A DNA stretch of 64,000 bases from an uncultured Verrucomicrobia subdivision 3 bacterium (GCA_903858275.1 CAIOIC010000083.1:62001-126000), one strand, 5' to 3'; positions 48,635 through 58,638 are shown, counted from the stretch's first letter. Numbers and translations: made by a program. The notes: a model not told the origin generated them from the sequence alone.

Positions 48635-50065
48635 ATGAACACCCCCAGCCTCCCCAACCCGAATTCGCCAACGCCGGCTGGCGGCTCCCAGACCTATCGC
48701 ATGCCATTCGCGATCATGACGATCCTCTTTTTCATGTGGGGGTTTATGACGGTATGGAACGACATTCTGATTCCGCGGTTCAAGGAAGCGTTCACGCTGA
48801 CCTACTTTGAGGCGATGCTGATCCAGTTTTCCTGGGGCGTGGCCTACACGGTGGGCGCGCTGGTGTATTACCTCATCTCCATGTTTTACGGCGATCCCAT
48901 CAACCGCATCGGCTACAAAAACGGCGTCATCATCGGCCTCCTGATCGCGGCGACGGGCAGCGCGCTGTTCTACCCGGCGGCCATACTGGTTTCCTATCCG
49001 TTTTTCCTGGTCGGCCTGTTTGTGGTGGGGCTGGGGTTTGCCATGCTGCAAATCGCGGCCAATCCCTATGTGACCATCCTGGGACCGGAGTCCACGGCAT
49101 CGAGCCGGCTGAACCTGTCCCAGGCGTTCAATTCTTTTGGCACCACCATCGGTCCGATCATCGGCGGCTGGCTGATCTTCACCGTCTTTAACCGGCCGGG
49201 AACCAACGGCGCGGACTCGGTGAAAATTCCCTACCTGTGTTTCGCTGGCGTCTTTCTGCTGCTGGCCGTATTTTTCAAGTTCGCCCATCTGCCCAACTTC
49301 GCGAACAAGGAACACATCAGCCGTGGCGCCGGGCCGCTGAAATATCCGCACGTGGTTTTGGGGATGCTGGCGATTTTCATGTATGTCGGCGGGGAGGTCA
49401 GCGTCGGCAGCATGATCATCAATTATTTGGGGCTGCCCAATCTGGGCGGACTGAAACACGAGGCCGCCAGCAAATTCCTCGCCTTTTACTGGGGCGGGCT
49501 GATGATCGGCCGTTTTATGGGCGCGTTTGCGTTGAGCGATGTCCGCAAGCAGGTGCGGCACGGCCTGGTGGTGCTGGTGCCGGTGCTGGCCTTCGCGGCC
49601 ATCTGGCTGCTTTCGGGGCGCGAAAATGCGCTGCATTACGGCCCAATGCTGGCGGTGCTGGTGGTGGCGTTCTTTCTGGGCGAGGCTAGCGCTCACCGGA
49701 TGCTGGTGCTCTTCAGCCTCATCATCATGGGGCTGTTGCTGACCGGGATGGCGGCTTCGGGAGAAACGGCGAAGTGGGCGGTGCTGGGGGTCGGGCTGTT
49801 CTGCTCGGTGATGTGGTCGAACATTTTTGCACTGGTCCTCGAAGGTCTGGGGCCGCTGAAAAGCCAGGCTTCCTCCCTGCTCATCATGGCGGTTCTGGGT
49901 TTCGCCCTGGTACCGCCGCTGCAAGGCTTCTTTGCGGACAAAATGGGCGTTCAATTTTCGTTTATCGTTCCCATGGGAGCCTTCGCCTACATTGCGTTTT
50001 ACGGGCTTTATGGCTATCGCGTCGGCCGGCATAAAATCGCCATCCCCGATGCCCAAAGCAGCTAG
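48635..50065 (+). CDS. FucP-type sugar:proton symporter (MFS)
   Basis: The 476-residue, roughly 12-helix transporter matches the FucP/GluP branch. It has FFMWGFMTVWNDILIPRFKEA near the start and LQIAANPYVTILGP, then SSRLNLSQAFNSFGTT. Such proteins import fucose, glucose, galactose or N-acetylglucosamine with protons. It lies between the hldD relic and a ROK kinase gene that begins 22 bp after its stop. Confidence 0.9.
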   Translation: MNTPSLPNPNSPTPAGGSQTYRMPFAIMTILFFMWGFMTVWNDILIPRFKEAFTLTYFEAMLIQFSWGVAYTVGALVYYLISMFYGDPINRIGYKNGVIIGLLIAATGSALFYPAAILVSYPFFLVGLFVVGLGFAMLQIAANPYVTILGPESTASSRLNLSQAFNSFGTTIGPIIGGWLIFTVFNRPGTNGADSVKIPYLCFAGVFLLLAVFFKFAHLPNFANKEHISRGAGPLKYPHVVLGMLAIFMYVGGEVSVGSMIINYLGLPNLGGLKHEAASKFLAFYWGGLMIGRFMGAFALSDVRKQVRHGLVVLVPVLAFAAIWLLSGRENALHYGPMLAVLVVAFFLGEASAHRMLVLFSLIIMGLLLTGMAASGETAKWAVLGVGLFCSVMWSNIFALVLEGLGPLKSQASSLLIMAVLGFALVPPLQGFFADKMGVQFSFIVPMGAFAYIAFYGLYGYRVGRHKIAIPDAQSS

Positions 50066-50087
50066 CGCCCGAAAATTTAACGGCGCC

Positions 50088-50996
50088 ATGACCAAAGATT
50101 TGCTCGGCTTCGACATCGGCGGCACCAAGTGCGCGGTAATCCTGGGGCACGCCGATGGCGATGGCATCGTTATCGCCAAACGAATCGCCTTTCCCACCCC
50201 CGCCGGACCGACGGCCGCATTGGCCCGAATGGAATCCGCGGCGAAAGAACTTTTGGACCAAAGCGGGGCTCGGCCGCACGCCATCGGCATCAGTTGCGGC
50301 GGGCCGCTGGACAGCCGCCGCGGCTTGATTTTCAGCCCGCCAAACCTGCCGGGGTGGGACCATGTGCCCGTGACGGATTATTTATCCAAGGCCTTTGGCC
50401 TCCCGGCGTTCTTGCAAAATGACGCCAACGCGTGCGCCTATGCCGAATGGAAATGGGGTGCGGGCAAAGGGGTCAGCAGCATGGTCTTCCTCACGTTTGG
50501 CACCGGCTTGGGGGCGGGATTCATTCTCGATGGCCGCCTTTACTCCGGCATCAACGACCTGGCCGGGGAAGTCGGGCACATCCGCCTGGCTGAAGACGGC
50601 CCCGTTGGTTACGGCAAAGCGGGATCATTTGAGGGCTTTTGCAGCGGTGCCGGCATGGTTCAGCTGGCCCGCCGGCAGGGCCTGGAGGCCAGGGATGCGC
50701 GCCAGATTTTTGAAGCGGCCAGTGCCAATAATCCGGCCGCCCTCCAGGTGGTTGAAACCACCGGCCACTACTTGGGCCGCGGGCTGGCCATGGTGGTCGA
50801 TCTGCTCAATCCCGAACTCATTGTAATCGGCAGCATATTTGTCCGCCAGCGCGACCAACTCTGGCCGATTGCGGAAAAAGTGCTGCGCGCCGAGGCGCTG
50901 CCCCGAAGCCTGGATGCCTGCCGCGTTGTTCCCGCCGCGCTAGGGGAGCAAATAGGCGATTATGCGGCATTGTCCATCGCAACGTTAAACGTATGA
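50088..50996 (+). CDS. ROK family sugar kinase lacking the zinc cysteines
   Basis: The 302-residue protein starts at ATG 50088; a longer frame from 49932 lies inside the transporter gene. It has LLGFDIGGTKCAVILG, GISCGGPLDSRRGLI, LQNDANACAYAEW and FGTGLGAGFI of ROK sugar kinases. The usual CxCGxxGCxE zinc motif is replaced by VGYGKAGSFE, although the upstream zinc His (GEVGHIRL) is kept. It probably phosphorylates a hexose imported by the adjacent symporter. It overlaps the next gene by 4 bp. Confidence 0.88.
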   Translation: MTKDLLGFDIGGTKCAVILGHADGDGIVIAKRIAFPTPAGPTAALARMESAAKELLDQSGARPHAIGISCGGPLDSRRGLIFSPPNLPGWDHVPVTDYLSKAFGLPAFLQNDANACAYAEWKWGAGKGVSSMVFLTFGTGLGAGFILDGRLYSGINDLAGEVGHIRLAEDGPVGYGKAGSFEGFCSGAGMVQLARRQGLEARDARQIFEAASANNPAALQVVETTGHYLGRGLAMVVDLLNPELIVIGSIFVRQRDQLWPIAEKVLRAEALPRSLDACRVVPAALGEQIGDYAALSIATLNV

Positions 50997-51628
50997 ACCG
51001 ACACCTCAACCAACTTTTGCAACGGCGGCCGGAACTGGCCGGGTGCGAACTCGAGATTCAAAAGGCCTTCGAGATCTTGCGCGACTGCTTCCGGCGCGGG
51101 GGCAAGTTGCTGCTCTGCGGCAACGGCGGCAGCGCGGCAGACGCCGAGCATTGGGCCGGCGAGTTGCTTAAAGGATTTGCGCTCCAGCGCCCGCTGAAAC
51201 CTTCGGAAAAGGTTGGCCTGCCGGCCGAACTTGGACTCAAGCTTCAAGGCGCCTTGCCCGCCATTCCGCTGACCGGTTTCATGTCGCTGGCCACGGCTTT
51301 TGGCAACGACGTGGATCCCCACCTTGCCTATGCGCAGTTGGTGTGGGGATTGGGAAAACCGGGCGACGTGCTGATCGGCATCAGCACCTCGGGCAATGCC
51401 CGCAATGTTTGCGCGGCGATGGACGCCGCCAAAGCCCGGGGAATGCACCGCCTCGGACTTTCGGGCCGGACGGGAGGACGGCTCCATTCGCACTGCGACC
51501 TGTGCCTCAAAGTGCCCGCGGATGAAACGTATTTGATTCAGGAATTGCACCTGCCCACCTACCACACTCTCTGCCTCATGCTGGAGGATGATTTTTTCAG
51601 CCCCGACGCCCGCGACTTTTCAGGTTAA
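50993..51628 (+). CDS. GmhA-like SIS-domain sugar isomerase
   Basis: The 211-residue SIS protein has the phosphosugar loop CGNGGSAADAEHWAGELLKG, then GISTSGNARNV and a late IQELHLPTYHTL. This matches sedoheptulose-7-phosphate isomerase (GmhA), whose C-terminal HxxxH-type helix has that form. Typical GmhA is 190-200 residues. It is translationally coupled to the ROK kinase. An isomerase for a phosphorylated heptose or related sugar is proposed. Confidence 0.85.
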   Translation: MNRHLNQLLQRRPELAGCELEIQKAFEILRDCFRRGGKLLLCGNGGSAADAEHWAGELLKGFALQRPLKPSEKVGLPAELGLKLQGALPAIPLTGFMSLATAFGNDVDPHLAYAQLVWGLGKPGDVLIGISTSGNARNVCAAMDAAKARGMHRLGLSGRTGGRLHSHCDLCLKVPADETYLIQELHLPTYHTLCLMLEDDFFSPDARDFSG

Positions 51629-51699
51629 TGCCCCATGGACGAGTTAAGCTGAACCGAAACCGCCCCAATCAAGACCGGCGGCTTAAACCGCCAATTTCA

Positions 51700-51734
51700 A
51701 ACCTCTCTTTAACCGGCTTGGGTTTAGGGAGGTT
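51700..51734. terminator. Hairpin between convergent operons
   Basis: AACCTCTCTTTAACC pairs imperfectly with GGTTTAGGGAGGTT across a 6-base loop. A smaller GGCGG/CCGCC hairpin lies just upstream. They separate the GmhA-like gene from the end of the beta-helix gene and probably end both transcripts, although neither side has a strong T-run next to the stem. Confidence 0.45.
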
Positions 51735-51751
51735 AAGAAAATTGCGTTTTT

Positions 51752-54529
51752 TTAGTGAGACTCCGCGATTTGAAATTTCAGATCGTCCAGGTAGACCACG
51801 CCGTCCGCATCGTCGGGCAGGGTGAAATCAAGCCACTTGATGGCACTGAAGGCCGGCCCGACAAACGGCAGCGTGTGCGTGGTCTGACCGGCGCGGTTGC
51901 GGATCGTGAGGGTATATTGACCATTATTCTTGGCGCCGAGGTTGAGGCGCAATTCAAAGTGCGTCCACCCGCTCGGTTCCAGTTTGGCAATCGACTTGTC
52001 TTTGGCTTGCACCACGCCATCGCGGCCAATAGTCACCGACGGCCCAGTCACGTTCGCGTCGCCACGCATCGAGACGGAAAACTTCGCTGGATTCGCGGCG
52101 GGCTGCTGCACCGAGAATGTCAACGTGATGGCGCCCTGTTTGAGTCCGTGCGGAGCGAAGTTGAAATAAGGATAGAAAGACTTCGGCAGCCCCTTCCGGT
52201 CCGTGCCCTTCAGGCATTTCCGGCCATGGGTGCCGGCGATTTCGCTGGTGACGGCAAAGCCCGAGTCCTTCGTGTTGGCGCTGTGAGGAAACGGCGGCTC
52301 AGCGCCGTCTTTCATAAGATTAAAATCCAGATCAAAGCCGTTGAACTGCGCGAGGTCCTCCTCGGCCCAGACCGCGGAGAGCTTGCGCGGCGGATAATTT
52401 TTCGGCAGCTCGCGCCACGCGGCGTCGCCATAGAGACCGGCCTGGCGGATTTCGTCATTGAACGGCACGAACCCGATTTTCCTGCACGCGGCCGCGTCAG
52501 GCGGCAGGGAAAAGTCGAATGCCGCCGGATTGCGGCAGCCGGGATCACCGACAATTGAACCGGCGTCTTGTCCGGAAGTCTGCCACGCGGCAAAACTCTT
52601 GCCCGCAAAGGTCAGCGACCCATCTTTGGCGAGCGTCCAATACAGGTTATTGCGCAGCACCGGCGGCTTCGTGCCCGCCTCCCACAGCCGCTCCACCGCA
52701 TTCTGCTCGCGGGTAAGATAGAGGTTGCGGGTCACTTCAAAATAATTCGACGGCCATTCCTTGTTGATGCCGCCGCGACCGATAAAACCATTGCGGGCGA
52801 AGGCACCGAGATTGTTACGAATCAGGTTGTCCATGCCCTGGTTTTGGAAGTAAGCAAACCAGTCCACATTGTAAACCAGATTATTTTCGACCACCGCTCC
52901 GCGCGACTGCTCGTCCAGATAGATCCCCGCGAAACCGGCGATATAGGGATAGGCGAAGGTATCGTGGATCAGGTTGTGATGGATGTGCGTGTCCAGCGGG
53001 CCGAACTGGTAGAAGCCGGCGGCGTCGGTCTGATAGCGCAGCCCCAGATGGTGCAGGTGGTTGTAGGCGATTTCATGGCCGTAGGAATATTTCTCCCCCT
53101 TCCAATTCCAGCGCGAGTCCAACCCGATGGCAGTATAATGCGTATCAAAGATTTCGTTGTGCGTGATTTTGGTTTGCGCCGCAAAACGATTGCCGATGCC
53201 ATAGCAGCCATGCCAGATGGTGCCGAGCCGGTGGATGCAATTGTCGTCAATCACCAGATCTTTCACTTCGCGGCGGGGCTCGGCGGTGCGGCCGGGTTTC
53301 GCGCCAGCCTCAAGCGGCGTCAGGAGGGTGGGCAGATCGGTTACCCCCAACTGCAGGGCGCCCGCGCCAAGGTCCCAGAAATGGCATTGGCGCACAGTCA
53401 CATCCTGGCAGCCATCAGCCAGTTCCAGGGCATACTCGCCGAGCTGGGCGAATTCGCAACGCTCGAACGAAGCATGGCGGAGACCGCGCGCCGCGACCGC
53501 CGCGCCGAGGAACATGTGCGCCTGGCGATACATGCCGTTGTAGCGGTCCAGGTCGCCATCCACATGTAGCAGGCGCAGGTCGCGGAAATTCAGATATTCA
53601 AGGCAGTGCGCGCCCGCGAGGTCGCCCGTGAATTCGATCATCGTGGACTTGAGCACCGGCGCGACGACCTCAGCCTTGGCCAGATCTTCGCCGGGCATCG
53701 GATAATAATAAAGAATTCCCGTATGCCGGTTCAGATACCACTCACCGGGTTCGTCGAGCGCTTCGTAGACATTGGAGAGATAGTAACGGAAATTGCGCTC
53801 CCAGAAATCCACGGTGCGGCTGTGGGCGCTGAAAAAGCGGAGCGCGCGTTGCGCCGGCACAACTTCCTTGAGGCGATGGATCGTTGGCGACCACGAACAC
53901 AGCAACACCACGTCCATATCCTGCGGATTGGTCCACTTCGGGTTGAAATCGCCGGGCTGGTATTGCAGCGCCTGCCGCGGATCGCCGCCCGGTTCGCGGC
54001 CGGCGGCCCGCAATTCCTTCTCGCCGTAATTCGGGTAGCGCGCCCGCATCCGCGACTGGCCATTGACGAACAGCGAATTGAAAACCCACTTACCGTCCCG
54101 CGCCGACGGGATCGCCAATTGAAAGAAAGGCTTGCCCGGCGTTGGCTGCCAAACGCCGGTGAGCCGCACTCCTCCGCTTAAGACCGCGCGTTCGCCCGGC
54201 GGTGCGGCATAGGTGACCGGCGCGGCCGCCGTCCCCGAGTCGGCGGCCGTGAACACCACCGGCTTGTTCAGTTGATATACGCCACCGCGCAGCCACACGT
54301 TCACCGGCTCCTTGAGCGGCCCCGCCTGCTTCAGGGCACGGACCGCATCGCGCCCGTGTTCGAGCGAAGCGAACGGCCTGGCCGGCGTGCCGGGATTGGC
54401 GTCGCTGCCATCGGGCGCCACATAGAAGTCGGCGGCCGAGGCGACAAAGGTGACGAGCGCCAGCGCGCCCACAATGGTTCGGGTAAGCGTTGGTATCATG
54501 GTGCGCAGCATGGTAAAGGAATTGGCCAT
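51752..54529 (-). CDS. Secreted right-handed beta-helix repeat protein
   Basis: The 925-residue protein starts at ATG 54529 (other starts lie nearby). It has a signal peptide, the DFYVAPDGSDANPGTPARPF start typical of parallel beta-helix surface enzymes, and repeat coils through about residue 650. The last 250 residues form a beta-sandwich-like region ending in a DGVVYLDDLKF stretch. Such proteins bind or cut polysaccharides. It is the last gene of the sugar-porter operon. No catalytic residue was assigned. Confidence 0.75.
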   Translation of the reverse strand: MANSFTMLRTMIPTLTRTIVGALALVTFVASAADFYVAPDGSDANPGTPARPFASLEHGRDAVRALKQAGPLKEPVNVWLRGGVYQLNKPVVFTAADSGTAAAPVTYAAPPGERAVLSGGVRLTGVWQPTPGKPFFQLAIPSARDGKWVFNSLFVNGQSRMRARYPNYGEKELRAAGREPGGDPRQALQYQPGDFNPKWTNPQDMDVVLLCSWSPTIHRLKEVVPAQRALRFFSAHSRTVDFWERNFRYYLSNVYEALDEPGEWYLNRHTGILYYYPMPGEDLAKAEVVAPVLKSTMIEFTGDLAGAHCLEYLNFRDLRLLHVDGDLDRYNGMYRQAHMFLGAAVAARGLRHASFERCEFAQLGEYALELADGCQDVTVRQCHFWDLGAGALQLGVTDLPTLLTPLEAGAKPGRTAEPRREVKDLVIDDNCIHRLGTIWHGCYGIGNRFAAQTKITHNEIFDTHYTAIGLDSRWNWKGEKYSYGHEIAYNHLHHLGLRYQTDAAGFYQFGPLDTHIHHNLIHDTFAYPYIAGFAGIYLDEQSRGAVVENNLVYNVDWFAYFQNQGMDNLIRNNLGAFARNGFIGRGGINKEWPSNYFEVTRNLYLTREQNAVERLWEAGTKPPVLRNNLYWTLAKDGSLTFAGKSFAAWQTSGQDAGSIVGDPGCRNPAAFDFSLPPDAAACRKIGFVPFNDEIRQAGLYGDAAWRELPKNYPPRKLSAVWAEEDLAQFNGFDLDFNLMKDGAEPPFPHSANTKDSGFAVTSEIAGTHGRKCLKGTDRKGLPKSFYPYFNFAPHGLKQGAITLTFSVQQPAANPAKFSVSMRGDANVTGPSVTIGRDGVVQAKDKSIAKLEPSGWTHFELRLNLGAKNNGQYTLTIRNRAGQTTHTLPFVGPAFSAIKWLDFTLPDDADGVVYLDDLKFQIAESH

Positions 54530-54558
54530 TCGATCATTTCGCCGACTTTTATAGAATT

Positions 54559-56892
54559 CTACTTCCCGCCTTCTAAAAATGTTGCCAGCGGTGAAACGGG
54601 CCGGCTTTGGGGCGATGTGCCCCATTGATAATTCGGCGCGGAATCCATTTGTAAATTCAACTCGCCGCCGTTCACGATGGTTTTATGGTCGATGAACGTC
54701 CGGTCAAAATCATTGCCATTCAACGTTGCACTTTGAATATAGCGCTGCTGCGGACCGTTGTTTTTCGCGGTGATGGTAAAAGTCTTTTTGCCCGGCAGCG
54801 TCAAAACCGCCTGCTTGAACAGCGGACTGCCGATGAGGTAATTCGGGTCGCCGGGGCACATGGGATAAAACCCGAGCGCGCTGAAAACATACCACGCCGA
54901 CATCTGGCCGGTGTCCTCGTCGCCACAGATGCCGTCCGGCGTCGCCTGATACAGCAACGTCATCGTCTGGCGGACGCGCGACTGGGTTTTCCACGGCTGG
55001 CCGACGTAGTTGTATAGATAAATCACGTGATGCACCGGCTCATTGCCATGCGCATATTGCCCCATGTCGGCGGCGATCATCTCAAGCATCTCGTGCTCCA
55101 TGCGCCCGTAAGTGCCGGTGTGAACCGTCGGCGCGATGGAGAAAAGCGCGTCCAGCTTGTCGGCGTAAGCTTTTTCGCCGCCCAGCAATTTCATCAGGCC
55201 AGGGGCATCGTGCTGAACGCTCCAGGTCCACTGCCATGAATTGCCTTCGGTGAACGGCCCGCCCCATTCGTCGGCATAAAACGGCTCATTCCACGAACCG
55301 TCGGCCCGACGCCCGCGCATGAAGCCGAGGGTGGGATCAAACAAGTTCGTGTAATTCATCGCGCGCCGCGCAAAGGTTGCCGCCTCCGCGTTTTTGCCGA
55401 TGGCGCGGGCGAGCTGCGCGGCGCAATAGTCGTCGTAGGCATATTCCAGGGTTTTCGAAGCCGCGCCGCGGAAGCTGGCTTTGTCCGAACGATCATTGGA
55501 ATACGGAACATAACCGATTGAATTATAAAACCCGGCCCCATCGCGACCAATCGCCGGGCAATTGGTGGGGCCTTGCGTGTTCGCATCGTGAACCATCGCC
55601 GCCACCGCCCGTTCGGCGTCAAACGTGCGGATGCCTTTCATCCAGCCGTCGGCCAGCAGCGAAAAGGCATGGTTTCCGAGCATGCAATTGAGATGCCCCG
55701 GCCCCGGCCACTCCGGCAGCCAGCCGCTTTCGTCATAGGCATGGAGCAGCCCCTCCAGAATCTCGCCGGCAATTTCAGGATACAGCAAATTGATAAGCGG
55801 ATGCGCCGCACGGAACGTATCCCAAAAGCCGCTATCGGTGTAAAGATGGCCTGGATGAACCTTGCCATCGAAAGGGCTGAAATAAATCGGCCGGTCATTT
55901 TTGTCCAATTCGTAAAAGCGATGCGGATAAAGCAGGCTGCGGTAAAGGGCGCTGTAAAACGTCCGGCGCTGGTCGTCCGTGCCGCCTTCGACGCGGGCAC
56001 GGCCAAGCATCTCATTCCAGCGCGCCTCGGCACGCTGATGAATAGTGTCAAAATCCGCACTGCCGATTTCGCGTTCCAGGTTCCGCTCAGCCTGTTCCAG
56101 GCTGATGAACGATGAGGCTACTTTGCAGCCGACGACGCGATGCTTGCGGGTATCAAATTTCAGAAACGCGCCCAGCGTCTGCGCGCTTTCCAGTTCCGTC
56201 ACGCCCGGCTGGATGGAATTGGAAATCCAGACGCCGCTGGCGGCAAAGGGCCGGTCAAACACGATGACAAAATAATTGCCGAAGTTTTCCGGCACGCCGA
56301 CTCCGGGGCGGTTGTGATAATTGCGGGCAACCCCGGTGATTTTATTCTTCGCGGGAATGATTTTCACCGACGAGATCCGCTTGGTGCCAAAAACGTCCAG
56401 GATCACATACGAATCCGCCGGCTGTTCGAACGTGAAGCGCAGGCGCGCGGCGCGCTCGGTCGGCGTGACTTCCGCCGTGGCATTCCAGGTGTCGAGATGC
56501 ACCTTGTAATAACCGGGCTGGGCAACTTCATCCTCGCGCCGGAAGGTGGAGGCGCGGTCATTTTCCGTCACCACCAGTTTTCCCGAAACCGGCATCAGCG
56601 AAAAATTGGCGTAATCGCCGATCCACCGGCTCGGCTCATGCGTCTGGCGCAGGCCGCGGATCTGGTTGTGTCGATATTGATAAAACAGGAAATTATTTTG
56701 CGGCTCCGTGTAAGGCGCCCAGACGTTCATCGGAAACGGCAGCGCGATGGCGGGGAATATGTTGCCATGGGAAAAGTTGGTGGGATCGTCCGTGCCCTGC
56801 AACGGATTGGCCAGCGTCACCAGCGATGGTTCAGCCCCACTGGCGGAAATACAAAAAAAAGCGCCCGCCATCAACGTAAAAAGTCTATTCAT
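54559..56892 (-). CDS. GH92 family alpha-1,2-mannosidase
   Basis: The 777-residue secreted enzyme (signal peptide LFTLMAGAFFCISASG, start ATG 56892) carries the GH92 motifs ANPLQGTDDPTNFSHGNIFP, GNEPVHHVIYLYNYVGQPWK and ICGDEDTGQMSAWYVFSALG. GH92 enzymes are calcium-dependent exo-alpha-mannosidases. Its stop lies 29 bp before the beta-helix start, in one operon. Mannose release from N-glycans or mannan is expected. Confidence 0.93.
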   Translation of the reverse strand: MNRLFTLMAGAFFCISASGAEPSLVTLANPLQGTDDPTNFSHGNIFPAIALPFPMNVWAPYTEPQNNFLFYQYRHNQIRGLRQTHEPSRWIGDYANFSLMPVSGKLVVTENDRASTFRREDEVAQPGYYKVHLDTWNATAEVTPTERAARLRFTFEQPADSYVILDVFGTKRISSVKIIPAKNKITGVARNYHNRPGVGVPENFGNYFVIVFDRPFAASGVWISNSIQPGVTELESAQTLGAFLKFDTRKHRVVGCKVASSFISLEQAERNLEREIGSADFDTIHQRAEARWNEMLGRARVEGGTDDQRRTFYSALYRSLLYPHRFYELDKNDRPIYFSPFDGKVHPGHLYTDSGFWDTFRAAHPLINLLYPEIAGEILEGLLHAYDESGWLPEWPGPGHLNCMLGNHAFSLLADGWMKGIRTFDAERAVAAMVHDANTQGPTNCPAIGRDGAGFYNSIGYVPYSNDRSDKASFRGAASKTLEYAYDDYCAAQLARAIGKNAEAATFARRAMNYTNLFDPTLGFMRGRRADGSWNEPFYADEWGGPFTEGNSWQWTWSVQHDAPGLMKLLGGEKAYADKLDALFSIAPTVHTGTYGRMEHEMLEMIAADMGQYAHGNEPVHHVIYLYNYVGQPWKTQSRVRQTMTLLYQATPDGICGDEDTGQMSAWYVFSALGFYPMCPGDPNYLIGSPLFKQAVLTLPGKKTFTITAKNNGPQQRYIQSATLNGNDFDRTFIDHKTIVNGGELNLQMDSAPNYQWGTSPQSRPVSPLATFLEGGK

Positions 56893-57000
56893 CGTTCCCC
56901 ATTTTTGTTCAATCGGAAAGCCTTTATCAATGGTTGTTTTTAGCGGTCTTCGTTTGCCGGATATGCCGGGTTTTATCAACTGCCGGTTAAGTCGCCGGTT

Positions 57001-58638
57001 TCACTTTGTTTTCAAGATGATCACCGACACGCGCGGATCACCCGGGGTGCATCCCGATAAATCCACCATGAATCCGTCCTGGGTTGGCTGGGTAAAGCCG
57101 GGCGTTCCCCGGCCGTTCATCACCGTGGCGGACTCAATGGATTCCGCCGGGATATTCGGGACGGCGATACGCCCGTCCGCCGGCCATTGCGTGATGTGCA
57201 GGTAAACTTTGCGCTTGTCCTTGGAGTGCGTGATGCGCCCCCAATTGGGTTGCTCCTTAAGTTTGTAAGCACGGGTGTTGTAGACAGCCTCGCCATGTTT
57301 CTTAAGCCAGTCGCCCAGATTTTCAATCGCGTGAAGTTGTCGGCCCGGAATCTCTCCGGTGCCGGTCGGTGAAACGATTAGGAGAAGATTTCCGCCGCGC
57401 CCAACGATATCAACGACTAAATCAATACACGCCTTGTCGCTCAGGATGGCGGTGGGGTCGGATTCTTCGGTCCAGTTGTAGCCGAAGTTGTGGCTGAACG
57501 AGCGGCATTCTTCCCACGCGGCATCCAGGGTGGAGGCGCCATGGCCGAATTCGCTGGTCGTGAAATCGGATTTCCCGACCACAGCTTTCCCGTCGCGATA
57601 ATCCGAGCCGGAACGGTCATTGATGCACACCTCCCGCTGGTCGCGCAGGGCGGTGTTGTAGTAATAGGCGTTAAGATTTCGGGTGAGATAAAAATCAGAA
57701 GTGTTCTTCCATGCTCCATCATACCAAATAATATCCGGCTTGGTCTTGTCAATGAGTTCCTTGGAAGAAGGAATGAGGTAATCTTTGGAATAGTCTTTCA
57801 CCGGAATTTTGCCCGACAAAAAGTAACAGTTCGTGAGGTCGTTGGTTTTCCGCAGTTTCGCATCAAACCCGAAAGAACCGATTTGGCCATCGGGCAGGAT
57901 GGCGGGGTAATCCCATTCGCCGACGGAAACATAAGCCCCGAATCGCAAGCCTTCCTGTTTGCAAGCCTTGCTCAATTCCGTGGCAAAATCGCGATGGAAC
58001 GCCCAATCCATCGAATCGCGCCGGGTGAAGGAACTGTCCCACAGGCAAAACCCGCCGTGATGCTTGAGGAAGGGGACGACATAACGGAACCCGCAAGCCT
58101 TCGCCAGTCTGGCGAATTTACGGGAATCAAACCGGCGGTCGCTTAAAAGATTGATGAGATCATCGTTACCGATGTCATCGCCCCAAGTCTGGGCGTGATA
58201 TTGCTTCATCTTCGCCTCATCCCGGATGCGCATTTCATACCAGTCGGGATAGGAGGCTTTGCTGTTGGTGATGGAATAGGCGCCGACCGACCACGGACCC
58301 CAGTCGATGAACATGCCGATCTTCGCATCCTTGAACCATTCCGGGCATTGGTGGGTGGCCAGCGATTCGCGCGTATTTTTGAATTTTCCCTCACCGTTGA
58401 TTTGCTTAATGTCTGCCCAGGCCGCCTTTGCCAACTTCTCCATAGTTGGACCCTCTTTTGCTAAAAGCTCCTGCGGGGACAAGGGATACTTGTAGGGCTG
58501 ATAATTGGCGGGACGCTTGGGCTGGATGCCGGCCGGCGGATGGGCTTCCGGATACAAATCGTCAGCCGATTGAGCGGTTAGCGCACAGCCGGCAAGCAAA
58601 CCAGCCAGCGTCATGGTTGGAAAATATATTTTTATCAT
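57001..58638 (-). CDS. GH29 alpha-L-fucosidase
   Basis: The 545-residue secreted protein has a signal peptide (TLAGLLAGCALTAQSA) and the GH29 barrel start WFKDAKIGMFIDWGPWSVGAY. The SWSFTRR-equivalent region is present, and the nucleophile Asp sits in PDIIWYDGAW. C-terminal beta-sandwich residues follow to 545. It removes alpha-L-fucose from glycans. It lies 108 bp upstream of the GH92 gene and 75 bp downstream of the PfkB kinase gene, all on the same strand. Confidence 0.92.
   Translation of the reverse strand: MIKIYFPTMTLAGLLAGCALTAQSADDLYPEAHPPAGIQPKRPANYQPYKYPLSPQELLAKEGPTMEKLAKAAWADIKQINGEGKFKNTRESLATHQCPEWFKDAKIGMFIDWGPWSVGAYSITNSKASYPDWYEMRIRDEAKMKQYHAQTWGDDIGNDDLINLLSDRRFDSRKFARLAKACGFRYVVPFLKHHGGFCLWDSSFTRRDSMDWAFHRDFATELSKACKQEGLRFGAYVSVGEWDYPAILPDGQIGSFGFDAKLRKTNDLTNCYFLSGKIPVKDYSKDYLIPSSKELIDKTKPDIIWYDGAWKNTSDFYLTRNLNAYYYNTALRDQREVCINDRSGSDYRDGKAVVGKSDFTTSEFGHGASTLDAAWEECRSFSHNFGYNWTEESDPTAILSDKACIDLVVDIVGRGGNLLLIVSPTGTGEIPGRQLHAIENLGDWLKKHGEAVYNTRAYKLKEQPNWGRITHSKDKRKVYLHITQWPADGRIAVPNIPAESIESATVMNGRGTPGFTQPTQDGFMVDLSGCTPGDPRVSVIILKTK

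Noticed and set aside
48629-50290. 553-codon open frame opposite the FucP-type transporter
   Set aside because: The sequence is rich in His, Gln and Arg, typical of an antisense frame, while the plus strand encodes a clear transporter.
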